Counted from the first letter of the stretch, positions 42,078 to 52,037 are shown. The stretch: DNA of 64,000 bases from Pseudomonas abyssi (GCF_002307495.1 NZ_NTMR01000028.1:1-64000), one strand, 5' to 3'. Notes: generated by a model from the sequence alone, not told the origin. A program made the numbers and translations.

Positions 42078-42376
42078 CTTAGGCAGGCAATCAGATTCGG
42101 CTGTACAGCCCATCCAGACTGGGCTGGGAGCACGATGAAAGCCTTTGAAAAATAAAAATAAAAGGACATAAAGTGAAAGCATCTCTGGTTTACATCCAGG
42201 GTGAAGCCGGTTCCGGTCAGCTCTGCCTACCGGAAGGCGTTCCTGCGCAGGGAAATCGGGATGCACGTCCCGCACCTTCATTGTTCTACTACCTAACCTC
42301 GAACTCGTTGCCTGGCAGCAGTGCCGGACAGCGATTTTTCGCGCTCTCTTTATAAAAACAAAAACGGAGAAAGATC

Positions 42377-43735
42377 ATGAAACTGAAAATTGCTATTGGC
42401 TTGCTAGTTGGCGGCCTGTCCGCCACATCTCTGGCCGCAGTGAGCCCGGATGAAGCCAGCGCTATCGGCGATACCCTCACACCATTGGGCGCTATTCAGG
42501 CCGCGAACGCCGATGGCAGCATTCCGGCCTATGAGGGGGGTCTGCGAACCGCTCCCCCGGGATTCGAGCCAGGTACTGGGTTTTGGAAAGACCCCTATGC
42601 TGCGGACAAACCCCTGTATCGGATAACTGCGGCCAATCTAAGCGAGCACGAGCACCTGCTTAGCGCGGGGCAGATAGAGGTATTGAAGCGCAACCCTGAT
42701 TACTACATGGACATTTACCCCAGCCACAGATCTGCTGCCTACCCGCAGGAAGTGCTGGACGCAACGGTGCGTAACGCAACTACCTGCCACACCCTGAAGG
42801 ACGGCTTGGCGATTGAGCCAAATTGTCGTGGCGGCTTACCCTTTCCGATCCCCCAAACAGGCAATGAAGTAATCTGGAACCTGCTCGTGCGTTATAACGA
42901 CGGCAAGTTTGGTACCACTACCTCTTCGTCCAACACCTGGGTCGTTGATAGAAACGGGTCAGTAACCCAGTCTGCCAACCAAGCTACGTTCGTTGAGCGC
43001 CCTTACTACCAGACAGATGTACCAGGCCGACCGGAGGATCTTTTTTACCGGGTTTACTCGTTGACCAAGCAACCCGCACGCAAAGCTGGAGAGCTCACTG
43101 GCCTGATGGACTTTATCGATCCGACCGACAAGCCGCGCCGTGCCTGGAGCTATACCCCTGGACAGCGGCGCATCAAACTCGCCCCCGAGTTCAATTATGA
43201 CACTCCGGTGGGAAGCATGGGCGGCTTGGAGCTGTTCGACGAACTATTCATGTTCTCAGGCGTGCAGGATAGGTTTGATTTCAAGCTTGTTGGACGCAAA
43301 GAGATGCTGATTCCATACAACACTTACAAGTTCTACTTCGATTGTGAGGACCAGTTCCGCACCTCTCATGTAAACCCCGAATGCGAGCGCTGGGAGCTGC
43401 ACCGTGTATGGGAGGTTGAAGCAACCTTGAAACCAGGTATGCGTCACGTTTACAGCAAGCGCACCTACTATCTCGATGAAGATACCTATGGTGCCGGCCT
43501 GTACGATGCCTGGGATCAGAACGGCCAGCTGTATCGCTCGATGATGCTTGGAGGTGTCCAATTCTATGACCACGACATCCCCTACATCGTGAAGCACTCC
43601 ATGTACGACTTTAATAAAGGCATGTACGGCATCGTCAACGACGGGATGGATGGCGGCTATCAGGTTCTCACCGAAGCTCGCACTGAACGTGAGCTAAACC
43701 CCGAAGCCATCGTGATGCGCGAATCTCAACGCTAA
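42377..43735 (+). CDS. DUF1329 periplasmic protein, copy 1
   Basis: 452 residues. Signal peptide at 1-20 (KIAIGLLVGGLSATSLAA), then the DUF1329 domain: IPAYEGGLRTAPPGFEPG, NPDYYMDIYPSHR, WSYTPGQRRIKLAPEF and GLYDAWDQNGQLYRSMMLGG. The fold is related to LolA/LolB-type lipid-binding barrels (established for the family, not visible by eye). It is very similar to the copy at 53432. DUF1329 and DUF1302 proteins occur with RND transporters in gene sets for hydrophobic compounds. It has its own promoter (copy A) and is separated from the other envelope genes by about 10 kb. Confidence 0.9.
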   Translation: MKLKIAIGLLVGGLSATSLAAVSPDEASAIGDTLTPLGAIQAANADGSIPAYEGGLRTAPPGFEPGTGFWKDPYAADKPLYRITAANLSEHEHLLSAGQIEVLKRNPDYYMDIYPSHRSAAYPQEVLDATVRNATTCHTLKDGLAIEPNCRGGLPFPIPQTGNEVIWNLLVRYNDGKFGTTTSSSNTWVVDRNGSVTQSANQATFVERPYYQTDVPGRPEDLFYRVYSLTKQPARKAGELTGLMDFIDPTDKPRRAWSYTPGQRRIKLAPEFNYDTPVGSMGGLELFDELFMFSGVQDRFDFKLVGRKEMLIPYNTYKFYFDCEDQFRTSHVNPECERWELHRVWEVEATLKPGMRHVYSKRTYYLDEDTYGAGLYDAWDQNGQLYRSMMLGGVQFYDHDIPYIVKHSMYDFNKGMYGIVNDGMDGGYQVLTEARTERELNPEAIVMRESQR

Positions 43736-43749
43736 AACCAACTCACCAA

Positions 43750-43776
43750 TCCCCTTGAGCTTCGCGGCCAAGGGGA
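43750..43776 (+). terminator. Hairpin after the DUF1329 gene
   Basis: Stem TCCCCTTG/CAAGGGGA with 11-nt loop in the 59-bp gap before the hydrolase gene. It has no T-run. It could limit read-through or protect the upstream mRNA. Confidence 0.45.
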
Positions 43777-43794
43777 ATTGCTAAGGCGTAACGG

Positions 43795-44760
43795 ATGCGA
43801 ACGATCAATCTATCCTGGGACGTAACTCACCTTACCCCCTTCATATCCAAAGTTGACCTATGCGGCTCTCTGTTCCTGCCGGACAAGTTTGGCGACAACG
43901 TACCAGCGTCACTGACCCTTGTTGTTTGCCTGCATGGCGGCAGCTGCTCACGCAGCTACTTCCATCCGCCATACCTTGACCCGAGTTACAGCTTTGCCGA
44001 GTTTATGACCGATAGAGGCTACCTGGTTCTAGCGCTCGACAATCTGGGCATGGGTGAAAGCAGCAGGCCTGAGCCCGAATCCAAGCTGACATTGAATGTG
44101 ATAGCAGAGGCCAATCACCTTGCCACTCAACAGTGTGTTCAAGCCTTAATGTCGAACCAGTGGGGCACGTTGGCAGAATCAACAAGCCTGACAGTCGCCG
44201 GCTTGGGCCACTCCATGGGCGGTATGCTGGTCACCTATCAGCAAGCTCATTACAAGAGCTTTGATCGCCTTATCGTCGCAGGCTGGAGCAACCTGCCTCT
44301 GGAACTGGCCGGTGCCAAAGTAGAAGCGATGAAGGCGGCACTACCCCCCAGCGGCTACATACCCACGGATCGATCGCAGATGCGCGCTCTTTTCCACCTG
44401 CCGGATGTTGCTGAAGCCGTAATAACTGCCGATAACCAGCACTCGAGCCTGACGCCCGTCACTCTGGCCACCGCAGCACTCACTCCAAACGTGGTTGTCG
44501 CCAGTGCCGCCAACATTTTCTGTCCGGTATTGCTGGCATACGGTGAAGTTGATGTCAGTCCTGCACCAGAGAAGGAACCTGAGTTTTTTTCCAATGCGTG
44601 CGACAAGACACTCTTATGTGTTGCCGGGAATGCTCACTTGCACAACTTTGCAAACGCACGGTCTGATATCTGGGAAGGGATCGCCGAATGGACTAAAACA
44701 GGCCAGCTTCCCCTGTCTTTAAGCTCCAAAATAAACTCCAGATCCAGCGATAAAGTCTAG
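43795..44760 (+). CDS. Alpha/beta-hydrolase
   Basis: 321 residues. Oxyanion strand CLHGGSCSRSYF, nucleophile elbow GLGHSMGGML with the catalytic Ser, Asp in YGEVDVSP and His in NAHLHNFA near the C-terminus. Could hydrolyse an ester, a thioester or a meta-cleavage product. It has an unusually long insert before the elbow. It lies downstream of the DUF1329 gene and before a VOC protein. The ATG at 43795 lies after GGCG with no good ribosome site. Confidence 0.82.
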   Translation: MRTINLSWDVTHLTPFISKVDLCGSLFLPDKFGDNVPASLTLVVCLHGGSCSRSYFHPPYLDPSYSFAEFMTDRGYLVLALDNLGMGESSRPEPESKLTLNVIAEANHLATQQCVQALMSNQWGTLAESTSLTVAGLGHSMGGMLVTYQQAHYKSFDRLIVAGWSNLPLELAGAKVEAMKAALPPSGYIPTDRSQMRALFHLPDVAEAVITADNQHSSLTPVTLATAALTPNVVVASAANIFCPVLLAYGEVDVSPAPEKEPEFFSNACDKTLLCVAGNAHLHNFANARSDIWEGIAEWTKTGQLPLSLSSKINSRSSDKV

Positions 44761-44804
44761 GGCTTTGACTCCTCCACCTGCAGAACACAGAGAGAGCTTC
44801 TGGC

Positions 44805-45209
44805 ATGATCACCAGCATGGATCATTTCACGATCGTAACCGATCAGCTTGAGTTAACGCGTCGTTTTTATACTGACCTGCTTGGACTCCGGGTAGGGCAA
44901 CGACCGGATTTCCCGGTCCCCGGGATTTGGCTATATTTAAAGGATGAGCCGGTGCTGCATGTTATCGAAGTTAAAGAAATGCCCGTTCCACGCCGTGGCG
45001 TTCTAGATCACATGGCTTTTTCCGCCAATGATTTGATCAGGACCTTGGGGGCTCTGCAAAAGCACCAAGTAACCTTTCGCATCATACGTAGCCCCGACAC
45101 CCTTACATGGCAGGTTTTCTTTTACGACCCGAATGGAGTAGAAGTCGAGTTGGACTTTGCACCGCACGAAGCCCCCCCTGCTAACTGGAAGACGCTGTCG
45201 TCTCGATGA
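44805..45209 (+). CDS. VOC-family (glyoxalase/bleomycin-resistance-like) protein
   Basis: 134 residues, a single VOC module pair. Candidate metal ligands His in SMDHFTIV, His in LDHMAFSAND and Glu in GVEVELDF. Related to glyoxalase I, fosfomycin resistance and small dioxygenase-like enzymes; the activity cannot be told. RBS AGAGAG precedes ATG. It converges with SDR 45214 (4 bp between stops). Confidence 0.82.
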   Translation: MITSMDHFTIVTDQLELTRRFYTDLLGLRVGQRPDFPVPGIWLYLKDEPVLHVIEVKEMPVPRRGVLDHMAFSANDLIRTLGALQKHQVTFRIIRSPDTLTWQVFFYDPNGVEVELDFAPHEAPPANWKTLSSR

Positions 45210-45213
45210 CCTA

Positions 45214-45993
45214 TCAGATCAGCCCCGAATAGGCGCCACCATCTAGTTGTAGGTTCTGTCCTGTTATATAGCCTGCCTGCTGCGAGCAAAGAAAAATGCA
45301 GGCCGCGGCAAGCTCTTCGGGCCGACCAAAACGACCAGCAGGAATGGGGCAAAGCATCTCCTCACGTGCCTGCGCCAAACTAATCCCCTTGTGCTTCGCC
45401 AATTTGTCTGTCATGTAGCGCAGGCGGTCTGTCTCAATCCTTTCCGGCAGCAGGTTGTTGATCGTCACATTGTCCCGGATTACCTCCGCAGAGAGCGCCT
45501 TGGAGAACGCGGTAAGCCCGGCACGGGCAGCCGTTGACAGTCCCATGGCCAAGCGCGGAGTCTTCACCATTGCGGAGGTGATATTGACAATCCGACCAAA
45601 CTTGCGCGTTCGCATGCCCGGAACAACGTCTTGAATAAGCGACACCGCAGACAACATGTTTGCTTCGAGGGCGGCATGCCAGCGCGCGTTGTCCCAATCA
45701 GCCATGTCGCCCGGTGGGGGACCACCATTGTTGGTCACCAGGATATCCGCACTGGCCAGCGGTTCGGCGAGTTTTTCTCGACCCTCTTCGGTGGCAATGT
45801 CAGCCACCACCTGCAACGGCCTTACGCCTGTGATCTGCGCAATTTGCCTGGCAGCGCACGCTAGGGATGCCTCATCACGACCATTGATCACTATGGCGCA
45901 ACCTTCGAGTGCGAGCGCCTGTGCACAGGCAAAACCAAGCCCGCGGGAGGAAGCGCAAATTAGCGCTTTGCGCCCTTGAAGCCCTGTTTCCAT
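45214..45993 (-). CDS. SDR-family protein with altered catalytic pair
   Basis: 259 residues from the ATG at 45993 (GGGAG upstream; the frame is open to 46026). Cofactor loop CASSRGLGFACA and TNNGGPPPG. Ser140 in NITSA is kept, but YxxxK is replaced by Ser153-x3-Arg157 (LSTAARAG). A subgroup of FabG-like proteins has this change, so activity may differ from ordinary dehydrogenation. It converges on the VOC gene and is divergent from the TetR gene at 46090, which probably controls it. Confidence 0.85.
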   Translation of the reverse strand: METGLQGRKALICASSRGLGFACAQALALEGCAIVINGRDEASLACAARQIAQITGVRPLQVVADIATEEGREKLAEPLASADILVTNNGGPPPGDMADWDNARWHAALEANMLSAVSLIQDVVPGMRTRKFGRIVNITSAMVKTPRLAMGLSTAARAGLTAFSKALSAEVIRDNVTINNLLPERIETDRLRYMTDKLAKHKGISLAQAREEMLCPIPAGRFGRPEELAAACIFLCSQQAGYITGQNLQLDGGAYSGLI

Positions 45994-46089
45994 AACTATA
46001 CTCCCGTTGCTTTTCTCGACTAGCAAAGCGCTTGATTTCAGGGTGCCCAGTGCGCGTGCAATGCTTTATCCTGATTACCCAAAAGCGTC

Positions 46090-46767
46090 ATGTATCAAGA
46101 GTGTGACATGCCTACTGATGACCTCCAGTCTTTCTCGGCTCGCGCCGAACCCAGCAAGCGAGATACCCTTGAGCGCCTGCTTTCAGCGGCCAAGAAGATC
46201 TTTGCCCAAAAAGGTCTGGCCGGGGCGCGAATGGAGGATATAGCGCGGCAGGCAGGAGTAACCAAGCAACTGGTTTACCATTACTACGGCTCCAAGGAAT
46301 CCCTGTTTACAACAGTGCTGGATGACTCGTCACGGCAAATAATGGATGAGCTCGTCGCACTGAATGTAGAAAACCTGCCGCCACAACAGGCCCTCTTGAC
46401 ACTGCTCGACTGTACCTTCGAGCAGTACATGAACGACCCACTACTTGGCTCATTGGCGCTTGAAGGTATCCGCTATCATGAGTCAGCTCACGACGATCAG
46501 GTCAACAGTTTCTCCGGTCAATCGCCGGCGCTAAAAGCCAAGTTTGCCTCGCTACTGCAGCGTGGGATATCCGACGGAATTTTCCGTGCGGATGTAGATG
46601 CCCGTTTTCTGCTAGCCACATCAGCGCTATTGATGTCTGGCGGCTTTACCAACCATTACACCCTCTCGGTTCTGGTGGGTTTCGATACCAGGTCCACAGA
46701 GGGTATGAAAATTTGGCGAGAGCATGCGGCGAATTTCATTCTCGCCGCAATTATCAAACCTTGCTAA
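46090..46767 (+). CDS. TetR/AcrR-family transcriptional regulator
   Basis: 225 residues from 46090; an ATG at 46108 (AGAG before it) is equally likely, giving 219. The helix-turn-helix is at residues 30-75: FAQKGLAGARMEDIARQAGVTKQLVYHYYGSKESLF. The C-terminal domain has the TetR_C form seen in many uncharacterised members. Divergent from SDR 45214 (96-bp gap) and convergent with SDR 46787. Likely a local regulator. Confidence 0.9.
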   Translation: MYQECDMPTDDLQSFSARAEPSKRDTLERLLSAAKKIFAQKGLAGARMEDIARQAGVTKQLVYHYYGSKESLFTTVLDDSSRQIMDELVALNVENLPPQQALLTLLDCTFEQYMNDPLLGSLALEGIRYHESAHDDQVNSFSGQSPALKAKFASLLQRGISDGIFRADVDARFLLATSALLMSGGFTNHYTLSVLVGFDTRSTEGMKIWREHAANFILAAIIKPC

Positions 46768-46786
46768 AACAAACCCTTTACAAGGT

Positions 46787-47617
46787 TTACATGCCCTTAC
46801 GGTCGGACTGACTGAAGAACGCCTGCATCGCCACCAGCGAAGGCGTATGGCTTGAAAAGCCGCCATCAGCGACTAACGTTGTGCCCGTAACAAAAGACGA
46901 TTCATCACTGGCAAGAAAGGCAACCACGTCGGCAATTTGTCTTGGCGTGCCGAGTTCAGGAGTCATGTGATTATCCCGCAGAATATCCAGCAGCTCTTTC
47001 GGCATGGATGAATGTGCGTTTTCTGCCGGAGCGAGCCCAATCTGTACCGCGTTACCCCGAACCCCCTGCTTCCCATACTGCGCCGCGACCAGTTTCGGCA
47101 TCATGTTCAACGCCGCCTTGGAACAGGCATAACCCGTTAGCGAAAGGTCACCCTGAGCGCCCAGACCAGAGGTCGCAAAAATCACCGAGCCCTTTCCCTG
47201 TTTCACCATCACTGGTACGACGTGCTTGGTACATAGCACCGAACCGCGCAGGTTGACAGCAATGGCACGGTCCCACGCAGCAATGTCCAGGTTGCAGATG
47301 TCTCGATCATTCTGACGCTGGGCGACGTCAAGCACTGCAGCATTGTTGTGCAGTACATCGATACGGCCGAATCGCTCCATGACCGCACTGACCATCGCCT
47401 CAACACTTTCCTCGGATGAGACATCGGTCGCGACGCTCATCGCCGAGCCGCCTGACGCCTCAATCTCCGTTGCCACGCGCGCGGCAGCAGCTTCATTGAT
47501 ATCCACAATAGCCAGACTGGCACCATGCGCCGCCAGCACTCGCGCACATTCCGCGCCCAGACCACCGCCAGCACCGGTGACTATCGCTACGCGCCCATCA
47601 AGTTTTCCCGTCGTCAT
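46787..47617 (-). CDS. SDR-family oxidoreductase
   Basis: 276 residues from the ATG at 47617 (GGAG 8 nt upstream); the frame extends to 47689 into the upstream gene without similarity. Cofactor loop VTGAGGGLGAECA, NNAAV, Ser in ATSGLG and catalytic Tyr-Lys in GYACSKAALN. It follows the enoyl-CoA hydratase gene by 28 bp in an operon that may begin as far up as the RND/DUF1302 genes. Probably a hydroxyacyl or ring-hydroxyl dehydrogenase. Confidence 0.88.
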   Translation of the reverse strand: MTTGKLDGRVAIVTGAGGGLGAECARVLAAHGASLAIVDINEAAAARVATEIEASGGSAMSVATDVSSEESVEAMVSAVMERFGRIDVLHNNAAVLDVAQRQNDRDICNLDIAAWDRAIAVNLRGSVLCTKHVVPVMVKQGKGSVIFATSGLGAQGDLSLTGYACSKAALNMMPKLVAAQYGKQGVRGNAVQIGLAPAENAHSSMPKELLDILRDNHMTPELGTPRQIADVVAFLASDESSFVTGTTLVADGGFSSHTPSLVAMQAFFSQSDRKGM

Positions 47618-47645
47618 CTTGTAACTCCGTACGTTAAGGTCAGTA

Positions 47646-48461
47646 TCACTCACCGGTAAAAACAGGCTGACGCCGCTCGCCAAATGCAAGCGCAGCCTCC
47701 TTGGCGTCTTTTGTGGTCGCCAACAAAGAAAACAGGTCGCGCTCCAGGCTCAGCCCGGCACCAAGCTCCATTTCCAGGGATGCGCGAGCAGCACGCTTGA
47801 CAAAGGCCGATGCCATTGGCGGCTTTGCGGCGATCTTGTGCGCTAGTGCACTCACCTCATCAAGCAAGCTGTCGCTGCTCAAGGAGACTCTGGATACCAA
47901 CCCGATACTCAAGGCCTTTGCGGCGTCCAGGCGGTCGCCAGTCAAAAGCATGTCCATTGCATGGCCTGGTGAAACAACCCGGCTAAGCCGCTGTGTTCCC
48001 CCACCACCTGGAATCAGACCGAGGCCCGTTTCGGGCAACGCGAGGATGGCGTCGGGTGCAGCAACGCGGATATCCGCAGCCAAGGCGAACTCCAAACCGC
48101 CGCCCATACAGTAACCGTGAATGGCCACTACCACCGGTTTGCTGACTCGATCGAGATAGTCTATCCAGCTCGATAACTCAATGCGTTTGCGCACATCAAG
48201 CGATGTCTCAACGCCGCGCTTCTCTTTGATGTCCGCTCCAGCGCAAAAACCCCGTTCACCTTCACCGCGAATGGCGATAGCACGCACCGCGCAGTCGCCT
48301 TCCAGCAAAGCCAGCGCGGCAGGTACTCCCTGACGGATATCATCATTAATCGCATTGATCTGGCCAGGCCTGGTCAGGACGACCCAGCCAACCGCACCAT
48401 CACGAACAATCTTGACTGCGCCATTGATCGCGACCGCCGTGGCTTCTACGTCAACACTCAT
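47646..48461 (-). CDS. Enoyl-CoA hydratase
   Basis: 271 residues from the ATG at 48461 (AGGAG upstream, stop of the previous gene one base before). In contrast to the crotonase at 3976, both catalytic glutamates are present: GLEFALAADI and LALPETGLGLIPGGGGTQRL. The oxyanion-hole segment is FCAGADIKE. It hydrates a trans-2-enoyl-CoA to the 3-hydroxyacyl-CoA. Tight coupling to the VOC-like gene upstream and the SDR downstream suggests a small beta-oxidation set. Confidence 0.92.
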   Translation of the reverse strand: MSVDVEATAVAINGAVKIVRDGAVGWVVLTRPGQINAINDDIRQGVPAALALLEGDCAVRAIAIRGEGERGFCAGADIKEKRGVETSLDVRKRIELSSWIDYLDRVSKPVVVAIHGYCMGGGLEFALAADIRVAAPDAILALPETGLGLIPGGGGTQRLSRVVSPGHAMDMLLTGDRLDAAKALSIGLVSRVSLSSDSLLDEVSALAHKIAAKPPMASAFVKRAARASLEMELGAGLSLERDLFSLLATTKDAKEAALAFGERRQPVFTGE

Positions 48462-48462
48462 A

Positions 48463-49428
48463 TCAGCACTCCTCAAACTCAAACAGCTGACCATTTAGAT
48501 CGTTTGGATCGACGCGAATGAGTGCCTTGCCGGCTACAGCGTCGCTGGCCTCAATCCAGGTGAACTTGGTACCGCGAGCTCGCAGATCCTCTGCCTTAGC
48601 TGCTAGATCGTTGACTGCAATACGAATGTAGTAAGGTCCTGGCCCCCAGCTGTTCAGGTACAAGCCTGCTTCACTGTCCCACCGGGTTGCCTCGATCAAG
48701 TCTAAAGTGGCGCTATTGGGCAGGGTAAAGCCCATTCGAGCGCGACGGTAACCCTCGCTCTGAATGGTCTCGACAGGGCCACTCGGCTCCCAATCAAGAT
48801 TTGTTGAGACACGGCGCAGCGTCTCGTTCAGATCGCGTACCAAGTACCCTCTTGCTGAAACCCGAACCATGTCACCTGGCTTGACATCACGCGGTTGTAC
48901 CGGCGGCTGTGCGAAAGTCTCTGGCGGCATTTGAAGCGGCTCCACCGGCATTATCTCGATACACAACCCGCCATCTACTATAGGATCATAAATGGGCTTT
49001 TCCGGGGTCGCTCCCAACCATAGCCGGTCAAAGGGCATGTCAGGCGTGCGCTGAGCCATGCGAAATGGCAAACCTCGACGCATGAGCTTGCTGACCAGCG
49101 CATCAAACTTGTCACCATGCAAAGCAAGCACGATAGAGTGCGTCAGCATCGGTCTATGTTTGCCTTGAAACGCTTTCAGACTTTCCAGGAAATCATGAAA
49201 CATCGGATCGCCTGGGTTCGGGCGATCAAGATGCCATTGCGGCTCAACCCGCGTCGGGGACACAGCAAGAGACTTGTGCACCCGGAGAAAATGAGCAATG
49301 TATGGGTGATCATCAAAAGCCTGGCGCCAGCGCTCGTGTTTATATATGCCCAACTTGTCGACCAGCAACTCGGTCATACCATCGGGGTCCGGCACCATCA
49401 TGTCGGCACTCATCAAAAGCTCAAACAT
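48463..49428 (-). CDS. VOC-superfamily-like protein of unknown function
   Basis: 321 residues from the ATG at 49428 (GGAGA upstream; the frame runs to 49479). The sequence looks like two VOC-type halves: MFELLMSADMMVPDPDG with His in LTHSIVLALHG in the first, and GPGPYYIRIAVNDLAAKAEDLRARGTKF plus NGQLFEFEEC in the second. The last Glu would match a VOC metal ligand; the other ligands are not obvious, so metal binding and activity are uncertain. It precedes the enoyl-CoA hydratase, with the hydratase ATG just after its stop. Confidence 0.65.
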   Translation of the reverse strand: MFELLMSADMMVPDPDGMTELLVDKLGIYKHERWRQAFDDHPYIAHFLRVHKSLAVSPTRVEPQWHLDRPNPGDPMFHDFLESLKAFQGKHRPMLTHSIVLALHGDKFDALVSKLMRRGLPFRMAQRTPDMPFDRLWLGATPEKPIYDPIVDGGLCIEIMPVEPLQMPPETFAQPPVQPRDVKPGDMVRVSARGYLVRDLNETLRRVSTNLDWEPSGPVETIQSEGYRRARMGFTLPNSATLDLIEATRWDSEAGLYLNSWGPGPYYIRIAVNDLAAKAEDLRARGTKFTWIEASDAVAGKALIRVDPNDLNGQLFEFEEC

Positions 49429-49517
49429 AGTCTTCTCCGTCTGTCGTTCTTGCCAGCCGAAACAACGGCGGCCATTCAATTCAAGGCGGTGACCTCAAAC
49501 GCCACCCAGCTGGTACT

Positions 49518-52037
49518 TCAAAAACTTGCTACCTCTTCGCGCTTGTCAGATGACGGGGCCGCATGGCGCACTTGCCCAGAGGATAGCGAGACGTTTGCCT
49601 CGTCTGAGCTATCGCCTTGGCCATCTGAGCTTTGCTTTGGGTTGAGCAGAAAGTGCGATAGGGCTGGAATCAAAATCAACGCACCGAGCATGTTCCAGAG
49701 GAACATAAAGGTCAGCAGGATGCCCATGTCAGCCTGAAACTTGATAGGGGACCAAGCCCAGGTTATTACGCCGGCGGCCATGGTCAGGCCAATAAGCGCA
49801 ACTACACGCCCGGTAAAGTCGAGTGACCTGCGATAAGCTACCGCCAGGCTTTCACCACGCTCCTGTACAGCCACCTGCACACTCAATAAATAAAGCGCGT
49901 AATCCACCCCGACCCCAACACCAACGGCTATCACTGGCAGGGTCGCCACCTTCAGTCCAATACCAAGCACGACCATCAGCGCCTTGCAGATAATCGTCGT
50001 CATGATCAGGGGAATAAGTGCAACGATGGTGGCACGGATACTTCTGAAAGTGAGCAGGCAAAGCAGCGCAGTTGCTCCATATACCGCGAAGTACATGGTG
50101 ATAATACCCTTCTCTACTTCGATGTTGGTTGCCGCCTCGATACCCGCATTGCCGGCTGCAAGCAAGAACTCTACCGGACGCTCGGCATCCGGCGCAGTGT
50201 TGTACTGTTCAGCAAAGTCTTCTACCACCCCCATCACACGGTTAAGCGTCTCGGCCTTGTGGTCTGCCAAGTAAGCTACCAACGGCGTTACTGAGCAGTT
50301 CTGATTGGTGATGCCAGGTGATGAAATCATGGCTGCATCGACCGAGGCATTGGTGATCGCCTGGTCACGACTGATGGTCAGCCACTTTGCGCTGCCTTCA
50401 GCCATGCCTGAGGACACAACACGAACAGTGTCTGCCAATGAACTTGTCGTCTGCACACCCTCGGTCTGTCTAAGCTTCCATGCCAACTGATCCATAGTCT
50501 GCAACGGCCGGTAAAAGCGGCAGCCGTCCACGCCAGTTTTCATGATCACCGCAAACTGATCACTGGAAAGTCCATAGTGAGAGGTTATATAGGCATTGTC
50601 TTGGTTATAGCGCGAGTTCGGGCGCAACTCCGGTGCGCCCGGGTCGAGATCCCCAATCTGTAAATCCATCATCAAGACTGTGCTGATTGCCGTGACGAGA
50701 ACAGAAGCACTGATTGCCATCAGAGCCCATTTTCGCTCGGTAAAGTAATCCAGCCTTTGCCATACTCTGCCCAGCCAGTTCTTGTTGGCCTGTCCAGCCT
50801 GGTCTTTATCGATGGCAATTTGCGCCGCTTTCTTACTCACTCCAATGTAAGAGAGCGCAACCGGAATAAGAATAAGCTTGGTAAAGATCAGGACCGCGAC
50901 ACCAATACTGGTAGTCAACGCCAAGTCGCGGATTACCGGAATGTCGATAATTGCCAGTACTGCAAAACCAACAATATTGGTCAGCAACGCGGTGAGCCCG
51001 GTCAGAAAAAGACGTCGGAACGTGTAGCGCGCAGCGACATACTTGTGAGTGCCGCGGCCGATGTCCTGCAGGATGCCATTCATTTTTTGCGTGCCGTGCG
51101 ATAGGCCAATCGCAAAAATCAGGAAGGGTACCAATATCGAGTAAGGGTCGAGTTCGTAACCGAGTATCTGCATTAGCCCCAAAAGCCAGATCACACCGGT
51201 TACCGCAATTCCCACCAGCAACAGCGTGCTGCGTAAGCAGTGGGTGTACAGGTAGACAAATATTGATGCGATCACCACCGATATGGCGAAGAACAGCATC
51301 ACTACTTTCAAGCCATCGATCAGATCCCCAACAAGCTTGCTGAAGCCAACAATGTGGATGCCAATGGAGTCACTTTCGTAGGCACGGATTTTCTGTTCCA
51401 GCTGATCGGAAAAATCGCCGTAATGCAGCGGCTCCCCCGTTTGCGGATTGGTATCCTGCAGTGGCGCAACAATCATGCTGGACTGACCGTCGTTGGCAAC
51501 CAGACTGCCGGATATAGCGGCGCGCGAAATATTCCGGCGCAGCGCCTGTATACTGCTTTCGCTGCCATCATAGTTCGCCGGCATCACGGCCCCGCCGCTG
51601 ATGCCATCCTCAGTCACTTCCCGCCAGCGCACAATGGGCATCCAGAGCGACCTCATCCAGGAGCGGTCGACACCCGGTATCAAATACAGAGTGTCGTTCA
51701 CTTGGCGAAGCACCTCTAGGTATTCAGGGTCGTAGATATCTCCGTTCTTGTTTTCAACGACAACGCGAATGCTATTGCCCAGCCCCGGCAGCTCGGTCTT
51801 GTGATCCAGATAATTTTGAATATAGGGATTGTTGACCGGAATCATCCGCTCAAAGCTGGCGTTCACCTCAATGCGAGATGCAAAAAAACCAAGCACCAGC
51901 GTAGCAGCCAGACAGCACAGAATAACCAGGACTCGGTGACTGAAAATTAAGCGCTCAAACAGACCGCCAGACTTCTTGTCGAAATCCTCAACATTTTGGA
52001 CGACAGGCATCCCATTAGTATTATTCTGATTGACCAT
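49518..52037 (-). CDS. RND-superfamily (MMPL/hydrophobe) transporter
   Basis: 839 residues, half-size RND permease with two repeats. Each has one N-terminal membrane helix, a large periplasmic loop (about residues 60-240 and 450-620), and a five-helix bundle. Sterol-sensing-like helices include VVMLFFAISVVIASIFVYLY and GVGVGVDYALYLL, where Asp could carry protons. Such exporters/importers of hydrophobic compounds are known with DUF1302 and DUF1329 proteins. It follows the Ycf48-like gene by 121 bp. Uptake or trafficking of a terpenoid or sterol is a reasonable guess; the direction is unknown. Confidence 0.9.
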   Translation of the reverse strand: MVNQNNTNGMPVVQNVEDFDKKSGGLFERLIFSHRVLVILCCLAATLVLGFFASRIEVNASFERMIPVNNPYIQNYLDHKTELPGLGNSIRVVVENKNGDIYDPEYLEVLRQVNDTLYLIPGVDRSWMRSLWMPIVRWREVTEDGISGGAVMPANYDGSESSIQALRRNISRAAISGSLVANDGQSSMIVAPLQDTNPQTGEPLHYGDFSDQLEQKIRAYESDSIGIHIVGFSKLVGDLIDGLKVVMLFFAISVVIASIFVYLYTHCLRSTLLLVGIAVTGVIWLLGLMQILGYELDPYSILVPFLIFAIGLSHGTQKMNGILQDIGRGTHKYVAARYTFRRLFLTGLTALLTNIVGFAVLAIIDIPVIRDLALTTSIGVAVLIFTKLILIPVALSYIGVSKKAAQIAIDKDQAGQANKNWLGRVWQRLDYFTERKWALMAISASVLVTAISTVLMMDLQIGDLDPGAPELRPNSRYNQDNAYITSHYGLSSDQFAVIMKTGVDGCRFYRPLQTMDQLAWKLRQTEGVQTTSSLADTVRVVSSGMAEGSAKWLTISRDQAITNASVDAAMISSPGITNQNCSVTPLVAYLADHKAETLNRVMGVVEDFAEQYNTAPDAERPVEFLLAAGNAGIEAATNIEVEKGIITMYFAVYGATALLCLLTFRSIRATIVALIPLIMTTIICKALMVVLGIGLKVATLPVIAVGVGVGVDYALYLLSVQVAVQERGESLAVAYRRSLDFTGRVVALIGLTMAAGVITWAWSPIKFQADMGILLTFMFLWNMLGALILIPALSHFLLNPKQSSDGQGDSSDEANVSLSSGQVRHAAPSSDKREEVASF

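Larger units (their letters stand above)
41744..42376. other. 633-bp divergent regulatory region
   Basis: No gene is recognised. From left to right it holds the promoter side of the flavoprotein gene, a long hairpin (41912-41958), an inverted repeat AATAATTCCA/TGGAATTATT (42016-42025 and 42049-42058), and a 50-bp block shared with the DUF1302 operon front (42028-42077). A leader of about 290 bp then runs to the DUF1329 start, which has GGAG before its ATG. A short frame from 42173 is not convincing. Confidence 0.6.

Noticed and set aside
46768..46786. Small dyad between the convergent TetR and SDR stops
   Set aside because: The arms are about 5 bp with mismatches and there is no T-run; too weak to call a terminator.
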